DNA of 64,000 nt, taken from an uncultured Flavobacteriaceae bacterium (GTDB lineage: Bacteria > Bacteroidota > Bacteroidia > Flavobacteriales > Flavobacteriaceae). The stretch covers positions 1-64,000 of the forward strand of contig CAJJCA010000004.1 of the NCBI GenBank assembly GCA_905182575.1, read 5' to 3'. Below the pieces are notes generated by a model that worked only from the letters and a program-made list of their open reading frames with translations, had not been told where the DNA came from and made no database searches. Position 1 is the first letter of the stretch. The number at the start of each line of letters is the position of its first letter. Shown piece by piece: positions 36,163-45,334 of this stretch. The position numbers and the translations under genes are program-made.

Positions 36163-36504
36163 TTACAAATCAAATTCGAAGGGAGGTAGATGAAGCGATG
36201 GATTCCAAAAAAAATCCTTAAAATTAAGAATTTGATTGTCCCTAATTGTTAGCCCTTCATTCTCCAGAAGCTGCTGCATTAAGTTGGTTCCAGAAAAATG
36301 TAGTTTACCCGATAAAAGTCCGTTTCTATTCACCACTCTGTGAGCAGGAACATCAGGTAAGTTATGAGAAGCGTTCATAGCCCAACCAACCATTCTGGCA
36401 CTTTGAGGCGCGCCCAAATAGGTTGCGATTGCCCCATAAGAGGTAACATAACCTTCTGGTATTTTCTTGACTACTTCATAAATATTACTAAAAAAATTAG
36501 ACAC
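36163..36504 (-). CDS. alkyltransferase-like (ATL) DNA-binding protein
   Basis: 113 residues of the O6-alkylguanine transferase DNA-binding fold: IPEGYVTSYGAIATYLGAPQ, the Arg-finger helix SARMVGWAMNA, then VPAHRVV (residues 52-58). The alkyl-acceptor Cys of PCHRV is Ala54, so it cannot accept an alkyl group and belongs to the ATL class, which binds O6-alkylguanine and hands it to nucleotide excision repair. Length fits ATL and not full transferases. The start overlaps the end of trmB. Confidence 0.88.
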   Translation of the reverse strand: MSNFFSNIYEVVKKIPEGYVTSYGAIATYLGAPQSARMVGWAMNASHNLPDVPAHRVVNRNGLLSGKLHFSGTNLMQQLLENEGLTIRDNQILNFKDFFWNPSLHLPPFEFDL

Positions 36505-37178
36505 TATTTAAATTTAAATTGAGTGTAAGTTATCGGTTTTCCTTCGGCAAGAAACATCTTTTCATAAAACGTTTGAACCGCAGTGGCCTCAGTAGGAGAA
36601 TAATCATTATTATATATATTGTGATGGGCATATAATATCTCATAAGCGCTATCATTCAATATCCCAAGGGTGTAACCATGTAGGAATTCACTGTCCGTTT
36701 TTAGATGCATAACTCCGTCTGGAACAAGAACTTGTTTGTACTGATTTAAAAGTTCTGGACAAGTCAACCGATGCTTGGTCCGCTTATATTTTATTTGAGG
36801 ATCCGGAAAAGTAATCCATATTTCAGCAACCTCACCTTTATCAAAAAGTTGCGTAATGAGTTCAATTTGTGCCCTAATAAAAGCCACATTAGAAAGGTCG
36901 TTTTCTAAAGCAGTCTTTGCTCCTCTCCAAAAACGAGCCCCTTTTGTATCTATACCTATATAGTTTTTTTGAGGATTTAATTCCGCCAGATGAACGGAGT
37001 ACTCCCCTTTCCCACAACCTAACTCGAGCGTGATCGGATTTTCGTTTTTAAAATATTCACTATGCCACTTGCCTTTAAGCGGAAAAGAGTTTAGCAATAA
37101 ATCTTCCCTTTCAGGTTGAATAACGTTTGAGAAAGTACTATTCTCTCTAAATCTTTTTAATTTGTTTTTGCTTCCCAC
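36504..37178 (-). CDS. trmB: tRNA (guanine-N7-)-methyltransferase
   Basis: 224 residues. SAM site PITLELGCGKGEYSVHLAEL, IGIDTKGARFWRGAK, and the family signature EIWITFPDPQIKYKRTKHRL, then LNQYKQVLVPDG and HLKTDSEFL. Methylates G46 in the variable loop of several tRNAs. Intact. Its stop shares a base with the ATL start, so the two are probably coupled. Confidence 0.95.
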   Translation of the reverse strand: MGSKNKLKRFRENSTFSNVIQPEREDLLLNSFPLKGKWHSEYFKNENPITLELGCGKGEYSVHLAELNPQKNYIGIDTKGARFWRGAKTALENDLSNVAFIRAQIELITQLFDKGEVAEIWITFPDPQIKYKRTKHRLTCPELLNQYKQVLVPDGVMHLKTDSEFLHGYTLGILNDSAYEILYAHHNIYNNDYSPTEATAVQTFYEKMFLAEGKPITYTQFKFK

Positions 37179-37240
37179 AGGTTTAATCTATAGGGCGAAA
37201 ATAAAGCTTTGAATTCTAACATTACTCAAGAATTTTAATT

Positions 37241-38225
37241 TTAAGTCTTTTGAAGTGTAAATGAAAATTCCGAACCAACCCCGGGTGAGCTTTCAACAAA
37301 TATTTTCTCTTGATGTGCTTCAATAATGTGCTTGACAATTGCTAGCCCCAAACCTGAGCCTCCTTGGTCTCTGTTTCCGGATTTATCTACCCTATAGAAA
37401 CGCTCAAAAAGCCTTGGCAGATGTTCTCTCTCGATACCCTCACCATTGTCCGTAACCCTCACTATAACCTTCTCCTCATTAAGGTCTTGAATACTAATCT
37501 CTGTGGTCCCTTTGTTTACTCCATATTTTAGCGAGTTGATCACCAAATTGGTTAATACCTGTTGAATCCTCTCCTCATCGGCATTTACAAGTATCGGTTG
37601 GGAATTTGTGTTTTCAAATGAAAGTATGATTTCACTCTTATTGGCCTGCATTTCAAAAAGTTCAAATACATTTTGAACCAATCCTCTAATATCAAAATCA
37701 ATTCTTTCAATGGATTTTATTCCAGATTCGAACTGATTGATTAAGTACAAATCTTTAACTATATAAACAAGTCGCTCAACTCCTTTGGCGGTTCTTTTAA
37801 GATACTTTTCTCTTAAATCCTTATCATTTACACCGCCTTCTAGTAGCGTTAAAACATAACCCCTGAATTGTGAATAGCGGAGTTTTTAATTCATGAGATA
37901 TATTTCCAATAAACTCTTTCCTATGGCTTTCTTTGTCTTTAAGCACTTCAATTTCAAGTTTTTTATCGTCCGCAAATTGACGAAGACTTTCTTTTAAGGA
38001 TTCCATATCGGACTCGATTGCCTCTCTGTTCTCAGAAAATCCAGAAGGGGAAAGGTCATCATATATGCCTTTTAGCTTTCTTAGGATAGAACGTTCGATC
38101 CTAAGATGAAGTAATAGAATCGAGAATAAGAAAAACAGCAAAATTAAGACCGATCCAAGCATAATATCTTGAAAGGTGAATTTAACTGAACTGAAAAAAT
38201 AAAAAATAAAAAAAACCTGGAGCAA
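37241..38225 (-). CDS. sensor histidine kinase, PhoR-like (frameshifted)
   Basis: The N-terminal part has two hydrophobic segments (QVFFIFYFF; IMLGSVLILLFFLFSILLLH), a linker, and the H-box KEFIGNISHELKTPLFTIQG. One frame shift near 37855 leads to ERLVYIVKDLYLINQFESGI, then the ATPase domain with LTNLVINSLKYG (N box), VRVTDNGEGIEREHL (G1), LFERFYRVDKSGNRDQGGSG and LGLAIVKHIIEAH. No periplasmic sensor domain is visible between the helices. It is paired with the upstream response regulator. The upstream hairpin overlaps its start, so the first residues are uncertain. Confidence 0.87.
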
Positions 38226-38241
38226 TGCTCCTGGGTTTTTT
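38208..38241 (-). terminator. hairpin between response regulator and kinase
   Basis: GGAGC AAT GCTCC, flanked by AACC/GGTT pairs and T tracts on both sides, forms a terminator-like hairpin usable in either direction. It lies about 45 bases after the response regulator stop (minus) and overlaps the putative kinase start. Confidence 0.5.
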
Positions 38242-38285
38242 AAGGTTAAATGCTATTTTATAATTCTTAAATATAAACACAAATA

Positions 38286-38978
38286 TTACAAGTTAAGTGG
38301 CACAAATTTATAACCAACTCCTTTCACCGTTTTAAAATATTTATCACCGATTTTTTCTCTTAATTTTCTGATATGAACATCAATGGTTCGGTCTCCCACA
38401 ACAACCTCACTACCCCAAATAATTTCCATTATTTTTTCTCTTTTAATAACTTTTTCTTGTTTTGAGGCCAACAAAAAGAGTAATTCAAATTCTTTTCTTG
38501 GCAGTGAAAAAACCTTACCATCAAAAGTAACCTGATACTCCTCCCTATCAATAATAAGTTTACCTATTTGTAATTTCTCTTCGTTTTTATCCTCATCTCT
38601 CAATCTCCGAAGAAGCGCTTTTACCTTAGAAACCAAAATCTTTGGTTTGACCGGTTTGGTAACATAATCATCTGCACCAGCATCAAAAGCAGCTACGTGA
38701 GAGTAATCCTCGCCTCGTGCAGTAAGAAACATTATGATAGTTTCTTTGAAACGAGGGTCTTTTCGTAACAATCCGCAAGCTTCAATTCCATCCATATTGG
38801 GCATCATAACATCCATGATGATTAAATGAGGAACTTCTCTATCCGCCTCCTCTATTGCTTTTTCCCCATCACTTGCTGTTGAAATACTATACCCTTCCTG
38901 ATGTAAATTAAATCGAATAATTTCAATGACATCAGGATCATCGTCAACCAATAAGATTCTTATTCCTGTTTTTTTCAT
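38286..38978 (-). CDS. PhoB/OmpR-type response regulator
   Basis: 230 residues, intact. Receiver: acidic LLVDDDPDVIEI, phospho-Asp in LIIMDVMMPNMDG, Thr in FLTARGED, Lys in DYVTKPVKP. Winged-helix effector: FSLPRKEFELLFLLAS, WGSEVVVGDRTIDVHIRKLR and KTVKGVGYKFVP. First gene of a two-gene sensor pair. In Flavobacteriia this pair is often adjacent to the small T9SS protein seen next door; its signal is unknown. Confidence 0.93.
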   Translation of the reverse strand: MKKTGIRILLVDDDPDVIEIIRFNLHQEGYSISTASDGEKAIEEADREVPHLIIMDVMMPNMDGIEACGLLRKDPRFKETIIMFLTARGEDYSHVAAFDAGADDYVTKPVKPKILVSKVKALLRRLRDEDKNEEKLQIGKLIIDREEYQVTFDGKVFSLPRKEFELLFLLASKQEKVIKREKIMEIIWGSEVVVGDRTIDVHIRKLREKIGDKYFKTVKGVGYKFVPLNL

Positions 38979-39079
38979 TTACTTCTTATATTTTACTAAA
39001 ATATAAATTTAAATGGTGGTTAACGTTAATAAATAATTATCATATGCAATACATTTTACCCAATCCTTTTAATATTCAC

Positions 39080-39087
39080 TACCTTTG
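39080..39087 (+). promoter_or_regulatory. -7 box upstream of the mini T9SS protein
   Basis: TACCTTTG matches TAnnTTTG and lies 30 bases before the ATG at 39118. Confidence 0.4.
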
Positions 39088-39117
39088 GAGGGTATAGAAC
39101 AATTCGATTTTACAATT

Positions 39118-39471
39118 ATGCGTTTTTCTGTGTTTCTTACTTTTGTATTGTTTAGCGTTTTTGCTTCGGCACAAGGCCATTATGAAGCCTTTGGAGTAGA
39201 TACAACGAATGGCGGTTCGGCTATCGAAGAGATCATTCATAAATTAGACTTTAAGATTTATCCTAACCCAATGACTGGTGAATACTTAAACATAGATTCT
39301 CGACGTTCTGAAATAAAAAAATTTAATAATATTGAATTACTTCATGATTGGTCAATTGCAAAAGAAACCCTAGAAAACCGCATTATTCTTCAAAACCTCA
39401 AAACTGGAATCTATCTTGTTAAGCTTATTCAAGGCAATCACATGGGTTTAAAAAGACTTTTGATTCCCTAA
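39118..39471 (+). CDS. mini T9SS cargo: signal peptide plus type A sorting domain
   Basis: About 117 residues from MRFSVFLTF. The signal peptide (VFLTFVLFSVFASAQ) is followed by a linker of some 25 residues and a type A sorting domain: FKIYPNPMTGEYLNI, then ETLENRIILQNLKTGIYLVK and a GLKRLLIP end. It has essentially no cargo domain. Such orphan proteins recur in Flavobacteriia beside a PhoB-like regulator and may serve as secretion adaptors or anchors (inference). An in-frame ATG 11 codons upstream lies at the promoter and is not used. Confidence 0.8.
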   Translation: MRFSVFLTFVLFSVFASAQGHYEAFGVDTTNGGSAIEEIIHKLDFKIYPNPMTGEYLNIDSRRSEIKKFNNIELLHDWSIAKETLENRIILQNLKTGIYLVKLIQGNHMGLKRLLIP

Positions 39472-39500
39472 TTTTTCATGTCTTTAGCACTTGAGTTTTA

Positions 39501-40487
39501 ATGGATTCTACCGACCTTAATCCCTTTTGGAAAATTAAATCCGAAGAATCGTTTGAACGATTAGCGCTTGATACGTTCAACTTTCAATATGAAAACAATT
39601 CCGTTTACCGTTCCTACTGTGACTTAATCAATCGTTCTGCTTCTGACATCATGCACTCAGAGAATATTCCTTTTTTACCCGTTTCCTTTTTTAAATCAAT
39701 GTCAGTTATTTCCTTCAAAGAAGACATTATAAAAGAATTTAGCTCAAGCACCACCACTTCTTCGATCGCCTCAAAACATTTTATTCGAGATTTGAATGAT
39801 TATAAATTAAGCTTTAAAAACTGTTTTGAAAGATTTTACGGTTCAATTGAAGATTGTGTTGTTTTGGCACTACTCCCCTCTTATGCAGACCGTGAAGGCT
39901 CTTCATTAACTTATATGGTTTCTGATTTAATCTCCAAGAGTAATAAACCCGAAAGTGGATTTTATCTAAACGAATGGGATCGCTTAAAGGAAAAGATTCT
40001 CGATCTTGAGGAGCGAAGTCAAAAAACATTATTAATCGGCGTTTCTTTTGCCCTACTTGACTTAATTGAAAAACACAAGTTTAAATTAAAAAACACAGTA
40101 GTAATGGAAACTGGGGGGATGAAAGGCCGAAGAAAAGAACTGACAAGAAGTGAATTACATCAAAATCTATCTAAAGGTTTTGGTGTTGAAAAAATACATT
40201 CAGAATACGGAATGACCGAGCTACTTTCTCAGGCCTATTCGAAAGGGAATGGTCGGTTTAGTTGTCCTCCCTGGATGCGTGTTTCCACAAGAGAAAGCGA
40301 AGATCCCTTTCAAAATCTTGGATATGAAAAAACGGGAGGATTAAACATAATAGATTTAGCCAATCGCGATTCGTGTTCCTTTATTGCCACTCAGGATTTA
40401 GGAAAAACTTTTTCGGATGGAACTTTTGAAGTATTGGGCCGTTTTGATCACTCAGAAGTTAGAGGTTGTAATTTGATGGTTTTTTAA
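39501..40487 (+). CDS. LuxE/PaaK-like acyl-protein synthetase family protein
   Basis: 328 residues, intact. It matches flavobacterial 'acyl transferase' proteins of the acyl-protein synthetase/LuxE group: IPFLPVSFFKSMSV, FSSSTTTSSIASKHFIRD (the Ser/Thr-rich ATP loop), LIGVSFALLDLIE, VVMETGGMKGRRKELTRSEL, EKIHSEYGMTELLSQAY and a terminal GRFDHSEVRGCNLMV. These enzymes activate carboxylic acids as acyl-AMP. The natural substrate is unknown. Confidence 0.85.
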   Translation: MDSTDLNPFWKIKSEESFERLALDTFNFQYENNSVYRSYCDLINRSASDIMHSENIPFLPVSFFKSMSVISFKEDIIKEFSSSTTTSSIASKHFIRDLNDYKLSFKNCFERFYGSIEDCVVLALLPSYADREGSSLTYMVSDLISKSNKPESGFYLNEWDRLKEKILDLEERSQKTLLIGVSFALLDLIEKHKFKLKNTVVMETGGMKGRRKELTRSELHQNLSKGFGVEKIHSEYGMTELLSQAYSKGNGRFSCPPWMRVSTRESEDPFQNLGYEKTGGLNIIDLANRDSCSFIATQDLGKTFSDGTFEVLGRFDHSEVRGCNLMVF

Positions 40488-41780
40488 TTAAACCAATTTT
40501 AAAATAAAATAATTTTTCTTTCCTCTTTGTAATAAAATATATTTTTTATCAATCATTTCTTTTGGGCAAACTTGGTTTTCGTCAACCTTGTTTTTATTCA
40601 CCGCAATCGAGTTTTCAGCCAAAGCTCTTCTTGCCTCGCCGTTTGATTTTAAAAACCCTGTTTCAGAAGCCAAAAGATTAATCATTTCAATTCCACTCTG
40701 AAATTGACTTTTTAAAATTTCTGCCTGAGGCACGCCTTCAAAAACTTCCAGAAAGGTGTCTTCATCAAGTTGAATAAGGTCTTCCGCTGTCGATCTTCCA
40801 AACAATATCTTACTGGCTTGCTTTGCTTTTTCTAAATCTTCTTTAGAATGTACCATTTGCGTTACCTCTTCGGCAATTTTGTTTTGCAAAAGCCTTAAGT
40901 GTGGAGTTTCTTTATGTTCACTCGTCAGTGATACTATTTCTTCTTGCGTCAGTAGCGTAAAGGTTTTAATGTATTTCTCAGCATCTTCATCTGAGGCATT
41001 TAACCAATACTGATAAAATTTATAAGGGGAAGTTCTTCTTTTATCCAACCAAACATTTCCTCCTTCTGACTTACCAAACTTGGTTCCGTCTGATTTTGTA
41101 ATCAAAGGACAGGTGATGGCGTAGGCTTTTCCAGAAACCTTGCGCCGAATCAATTCTGTTCCTGTGGTTATGTTTCCCCACTGATCGCTACCTCCCATCT
41201 GAATTTTACAATCCATATTTTGATAGAGATGCAAAAAATCATAGCCTTGGAGCAGCTGATAGGTGAATTCAGTAAATGACATCCCAACCTTAGAATCACT
41301 TCCCAAACGTTTTTTAACGGAGTCTTTCGCCATCATATAGTTGACGGTCAAATGCTTACCAATGTCTCTAGAAAAATCAATCAATGAATAATTTTTCATC
41401 CAATCGTAATTATTCACCAACTGAGCTGCTGCAGAGTTCGTTTTGTTAAAGTCAAGAAATTTTTCTAATTGTAGCTTGATTCCAGAAACATTTCTCTCAA
41501 GTGCTTCGGAATCCAAAAGGTTTCTTTCATCTGATTTCCCGGAAGGATCACCAATCATTCCAGTGGCTCCTCCCAAAAGTGCGATGGGCCGGTGCCCCGC
41601 CTTCTGAAAATGAATCAGTATCATAATCTGAACCAAGCTCCCAATGTGTAAGGAATCTGCTGTGGGATCAAAACCAATATAACCAGAACTCGAATTGGCC
41701 AATAGATGTGCCTCAGTTTCTGGCATAATATCATGCAACATTCCTCTCCAGCGCAGTTCTTCAACAAAGTTTTTAGACAT
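40488..41780 (-). CDS. tyrS: tyrosyl-tRNA synthetase
   Basis: 430 residues, intact class Ic synthetase. The HIGH-equivalent is GFDPTADSLHIGSLVQIMIL, the Tyr-binding part is FLHLYQNMDCKIQMGGSDQW, and the KMSKS-equivalent is SDGTKFGKSEGGN. A C-terminal S4 domain ends the protein (RRALAENSIAVNKNKVDENQ). Charges tRNA-Tyr. Convergent with the acyltransferase, whose stop it abuts. Confidence 0.95.
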   Translation of the reverse strand: MSKNFVEELRWRGMLHDIMPETEAHLLANSSSGYIGFDPTADSLHIGSLVQIMILIHFQKAGHRPIALLGGATGMIGDPSGKSDERNLLDSEALERNVSGIKLQLEKFLDFNKTNSAAAQLVNNYDWMKNYSLIDFSRDIGKHLTVNYMMAKDSVKKRLGSDSKVGMSFTEFTYQLLQGYDFLHLYQNMDCKIQMGGSDQWGNITTGTELIRRKVSGKAYAITCPLITKSDGTKFGKSEGGNVWLDKRRTSPYKFYQYWLNASDEDAEKYIKTFTLLTQEEIVSLTSEHKETPHLRLLQNKIAEEVTQMVHSKEDLEKAKQASKILFGRSTAEDLIQLDEDTFLEVFEGVPQAEILKSQFQSGIEMINLLASETGFLKSNGEARRALAENSIAVNKNKVDENQVCPKEMIDKKYILLQRGKKNYFILKLV

Positions 41781-41797
41781 TTTTTTATTTTGTTTTA

Positions 41798-41805
41798 CAA
41801 AGATA
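41798..41805 (-). promoter_or_regulatory. -7 box of tyrS
   Basis: TATCTTTG on minus matches TAnnTTTG and ends 17 bases before the tyrS ATG. Confidence 0.5.
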
Positions 41806-41858
41806 GATTTATAGCGTAAAACAAAAAATTATTCTTCAAAAAGCAGTAATTTTAATTA

Positions 41859-42826
41859 ATGATTTTAGTCACAGGAGCCACAGGTTTTATAGGATCGTAT
41901 TTGTTATGTCATTTGGCAGAGAAAAACATATATCCAGTAGCACTCTACAGAAGTGACACCAAGAAAAACTCAATTCAATCCATCTTTGAATCAAAGTTCT
42001 CGGACGGAAAATCTCAATTCGAAAAAATTGTTTGGCGAAAAGGCGATTTAACAGACTTCCCTAGCCTTGAGGAAGCATTTCAAGGAATTACTAAAGTTTA
42101 TCATTGTGCAGCATTGATTTCATTTTCTCACAGCAAAATAAAAAAGTTAATTGAAATAAATGAACAAGGAACTTCCTACATCGTGAATCTTTGTCTGTCT
42201 CATAAAAGTAAAGAAGTTGATTTATGTAAGTTCGATTGCAGCATTAGGAAAGGAAGAAACCAGCAATGATGTGGACGAAGAAACCCCTTGGAATAATAAT
42301 GACGAAAAAACGCCTTATTCCTATTCAAAATATGGTGCTGAAACAGAGGTTTGGCGTGCTGGTCAAGAAGGACTTGAGTTTTGCATTGTCAATCCTGGTG
42401 TGATTTTAGGGAAAGGGAGTCCTGCCATATTTTATTTTAAATAAAATAAAAAAAGGATTTAGGTTTTACACCCCTGGAAACACGGGATATGTTCACGTTT
42501 CAGACGTTATTTCTGTCATGTCTCAATTGATGGAATCTGAGGTCAACGGAGAGCGCTTTATCTTGGTTGCGGAAAACTGGACCAATAAATCCCTCTATCA
42601 ATTCCTGCTTAAAAAAAATAAAAAAAACGAGAGGGTTTATTTAATTCCAAAATTCACATTCTATTTTTTATGGATTGTAGAACACTCTTTAGAATTGATT
42701 TTTTTCAGAAAAAGAAAACTAACTCGGGCTTTAATAAAAGGCATGTATGAGCAAAAGAATTTTAAAGGAGATAAAATTAAAACTAAACTTGATTTTGCCT
42801 ACACTCCAATTGAAGAGGTTTTATAA
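41859..42826 (+). CDS. NAD-dependent epimerase/dehydratase (frameshifted)
   Basis: Extended short-chain dehydrogenase. The NAD loop is ILVTGATGFIGSYLLCHLAE, then VYHCAALISF. After a shift near 42225 come IYVSSIAALG and the YSYSKYGAE catalytic Tyr-x3-Lys, then FCIVNPGVILG. A second shift near 42440 leads to KGFRFYTPGNTGYVHVSDVI and a C-terminal membrane-associating helix-rich tail. It resembles dihydroflavonol reductase-like NAD-dependent epimerases; the substrate is unknown. Joined length is about 320 residues. Confidence 0.8.
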
Positions 42827-42839
42827 CCAATCAGATCTG

Positions 42840-43193
42840 TTATTTAGCTATAATATCTAATTCTGCAACACTGTCTTTTAAAGCCAATAGCCTTTTTTCA
42901 ATTTGTTTGTAAATCAATAAATATTCCCTGGGACTTTGCGCATAATAGTTTTTACTATTCACCAGTTGCATACTGTCGATACAATATTTTTCAAGAAAAT
43001 AACCATCGCCCAACATGCTATTATATCCTTTCAAAGCATAGCCGCTGCTTCTCATAGACTTAAGCAAGTGCATATCTAAAAGCACCTCTTCCATCAAATC
43101 TGACGGAATCAAATCCTCTGGCGGTTTAACTTTGTCTTGCTGTGTACAGGAAAAGAATAAAAATATTATCAACAAAAATAATGTATTTTTCAT
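42840..43193 (-). CDS. DUF4296 lipoprotein
   Basis: 117 residues with a lipoprotein signal (LFLLIIFLFFSCTQQDK, lipobox Cys at residue 16). The DUF4296 domain follows: PEDLIPSDLMEEVLLDMHLL and a long alpha-helical C-terminus including YYAQSPREYLLIYKQIEKRL. A conserved Bacteroidota family of unknown function, usually next to a dihydroorotase as here (8 bases apart). Confidence 0.88.
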   Translation of the reverse strand: MKNTLFLLIIFLFFSCTQQDKVKPPEDLIPSDLMEEVLLDMHLLKSMRSSGYALKGYNSMLGDGYFLEKYCIDSMQLVNSKNYYAQSPREYLLIYKQIEKRLLALKDSVAELDIIAK

Positions 43194-43201
43194 TTACTTA
43201 A

Positions 43202-44542
43202 TTAATTCTTATAAAAGGTAAGTCTTTTACCTAAGCTGTTTTCAATGATTTTCCCTTGATCGTAAACCATATTTCCGTTCACAAAAGTTTTTTCTACGGA
43301 AGCTTCGAAAGTTGTCCCCTCAAAAGGCGACCATTGACACTGATAAAGTAAATCACTTTTGATCACCGTATTTTTTTTCTCTAAATCAACCAAAACTAAA
43401 TCTGCAAAATAACCTTCTTTTAAAAAACCACGCTTTTCAATATTAAACAAAATTGCGGGATTGTGACAGGCTTTTTGGACGAGTTTGTCGAATTTTATTT
43501 TGCCTTGCTTAACTGCCGTAAGCATTGCTGGCAGTGCATGTTGTACCAGCGGACCTCCCGATGGGGCTTTGGTATAAACTTGCTGTTTTTCCTCTAAAGT
43601 GTGGGGAGCATGATCCGTGGCCAAAACATCAATACGATCATCGTTCAAGGCTTCCCATAGAGCCTCGCGATCTGTTTTCTTCTTAATGGCAGGATTCCAT
43701 TTTATTAAAGTCCCTTTCTCTTCATAATCTTCTTCTGAAAACCAAAGGTGGTGAACACAAACCTCGGCCGTAATTTTCTTCTCTTTCAGGGGAATATCAT
43801 TTTCAAACAATTCTGTTTCTATGGCAGTTGACAAATGAAAAACATGAAGGCGAGCCCCAGTTTCTTTGGCAAGTTCTATTGCTTTTGAAGAGGATAAATA
43901 ACAAGCTTTTTCGCTTCTTATTTCAGAGTGCTTTCCGATTGGAATGTCGTCTCCATATTCGGCAATAAAACGACTTAGGTTTTCCTTAATAGTCACTTCA
44001 TCTTCGCAATGCACTGCAATGGGTAAATCGATATTAGAAAAAATCTCACGTAAAACTTCTGGATCGTCGACCAACATGTTTCCCGTTGATGAACCTAAGA
44101 ACAATTTAAATCCGGGTATTTTACTTTTATCAATCGATATGATTTCTTTCAGATTATCATTCGTACCTCCAAAAAGAAAAGAATAATTCGCGATTGAATT
44201 TTGTGAGGCAATTTCAAACTTTTCCGCTAGCGCTTCACTTGAAGTCGTTTGAGGATTGGTGTTTGGCATTTCAAAAAAGGAGGTGATTCCTCCTGCAACT
44301 GCCGCCCTAGATTCTGAGGCTATCGTCGCCTTGTGAGTCAAGCCTGGCTCTCGAAAATGCACTTGGTCGTCAATCCAGCCGGGCATCAAGTGTAATCCTC
44401 TGGCATCAATGACGTTGTCCGCCAATTTTTGATCGATAAAATCAGCTATTTTATGGATCAGCGCTCCATGAATCAAAAGGTCTTTCTGAACGATTTCTCC
44501 CTCATTGACCAGCATTGCATTCTTAATCAGTACTGTTTCCAT
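43202..44542 (-). CDS. pyrC: dihydroorotase
   Basis: 446 residues, amidohydrolase fold, intact. Metal motif VHFREPGLTHK (HxH is HF here, with the first His in DQVHFREP), GGITSFFEMPNTNPQT, metal-binding HCEDE and HVFHLST, and TDHAPHTLEEK with the catalytic Asp. The last line (LVLVDLEKKNTVIKSDLLYQ) is the usual C-terminal strand set. It closes carbamoyl aspartate to dihydroorotate in pyrimidine synthesis; an allantoinase-like role cannot be excluded by sequence alone. Confidence 0.88.
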   Translation of the reverse strand: METVLIKNAMLVNEGEIVQKDLLIHGALIHKIADFIDQKLADNVIDARGLHLMPGWIDDQVHFREPGLTHKATIASESRAAVAGGITSFFEMPNTNPQTTSSEALAEKFEIASQNSIANYSFLFGGTNDNLKEIISIDKSKIPGFKLFLGSSTGNMLVDDPEVLREIFSNIDLPIAVHCEDEVTIKENLSRFIAEYGDDIPIGKHSEIRSEKACYLSSSKAIELAKETGARLHVFHLSTAIETELFENDIPLKEKKITAEVCVHHLWFSEEDYEEKGTLIKWNPAIKKKTDREALWEALNDDRIDVLATDHAPHTLEEKQQVYTKAPSGGPLVQHALPAMLTAVKQGKIKFDKLVQKACHNPAILFNIEKRGFLKEGYFADLVLVDLEKKNTVIKSDLLYQCQWSPFEGTTFEASVEKTFVNGNMVYDQGKIIENSLGKRLTFYKN

Positions 44543-45261
44543 TCTGTTTTTTAAAAAAATCTTTTATTCGCAAATCTAAGACGCCATAGAGCGCTTCCCA
44601 AATTATATTTCCATTCATTTTAGAAATTCCCTTTTTCCGATCAGTAAAAACAATAGGGTATTCCTTAAAACTGAATCTTTTTCTCCAAGCTTTATACTTC
44701 ATTTCTATTTGAAAAGCATAACCTACAAATTGAATTTCATCGAGGTTTAGCTCCTCCATTACATTTCGTCGATAACCTACGTAACCAGCTGTGGGATCTT
44801 TTATGGGCATAAAAGTGATTAAACGGACATAAATTGAGGCAAAATAAGACAGTAATATCCTGCTTAAAGGCCAGTTCACAACATTAATCCCATCAACATA
44901 TCTAGAGCCCACTATAAAATCAACATCACTTTCCAATAACTCAAGCATGGGAATCAATGCGTTAGGGTCATGAGATAAATCAGCGTCCATCTCGAAAATG
45001 TATTCATAATTGTTTATTTAAAGCCCATTTAAAACCATGAATATATGCTGTTCCAAGCCCTTCTTTATGATTTCTAACTTCTAAAAACAACTTTTTGGGA
45101 TATTTTGGCATGAGCTGGTTAACAGCGGCTGCCGTTCCATCGGGAGAAGAATCATCAACGATCAATACATCAAAACGCTTTAAAGAAAAGGTTTTTTCAA
45201 GCACCAATTTTACGTTTTCAACTTCGTTATAAGTGGGGATAATGACAAGTGCTTTTTTCAT
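44523..45261 (-). CDS. polyprenol monophosphomannose synthase-like GT2 (frameshifted)
   Basis: Start MKKALVIIPTYNEVENVKLV at 45261, then VLIVDDSSPDGTAAAV and KEGLGTAYIHGFKWALN. One shift near 45005 leads to EMDADLSHDPNALIPMLELL (the metal-binding DADLSHD), VDFIVGSRYVDGINVVNWPL, KDPTAGYVGYRR and a final RKKGISKMNGNI segment. It transfers mannose or a similar sugar to polyprenyl phosphate on the cytoplasmic face. It overlaps the dihydroorotase start by 20 bases. Confidence 0.87.
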
Positions 45262-45334
45262 AAATTTCAATGTAAATTTACTAAAACACAAGAAATAAAT
45301 TAAATAAATAAGAATACTTCCTTAATTTTATTTC

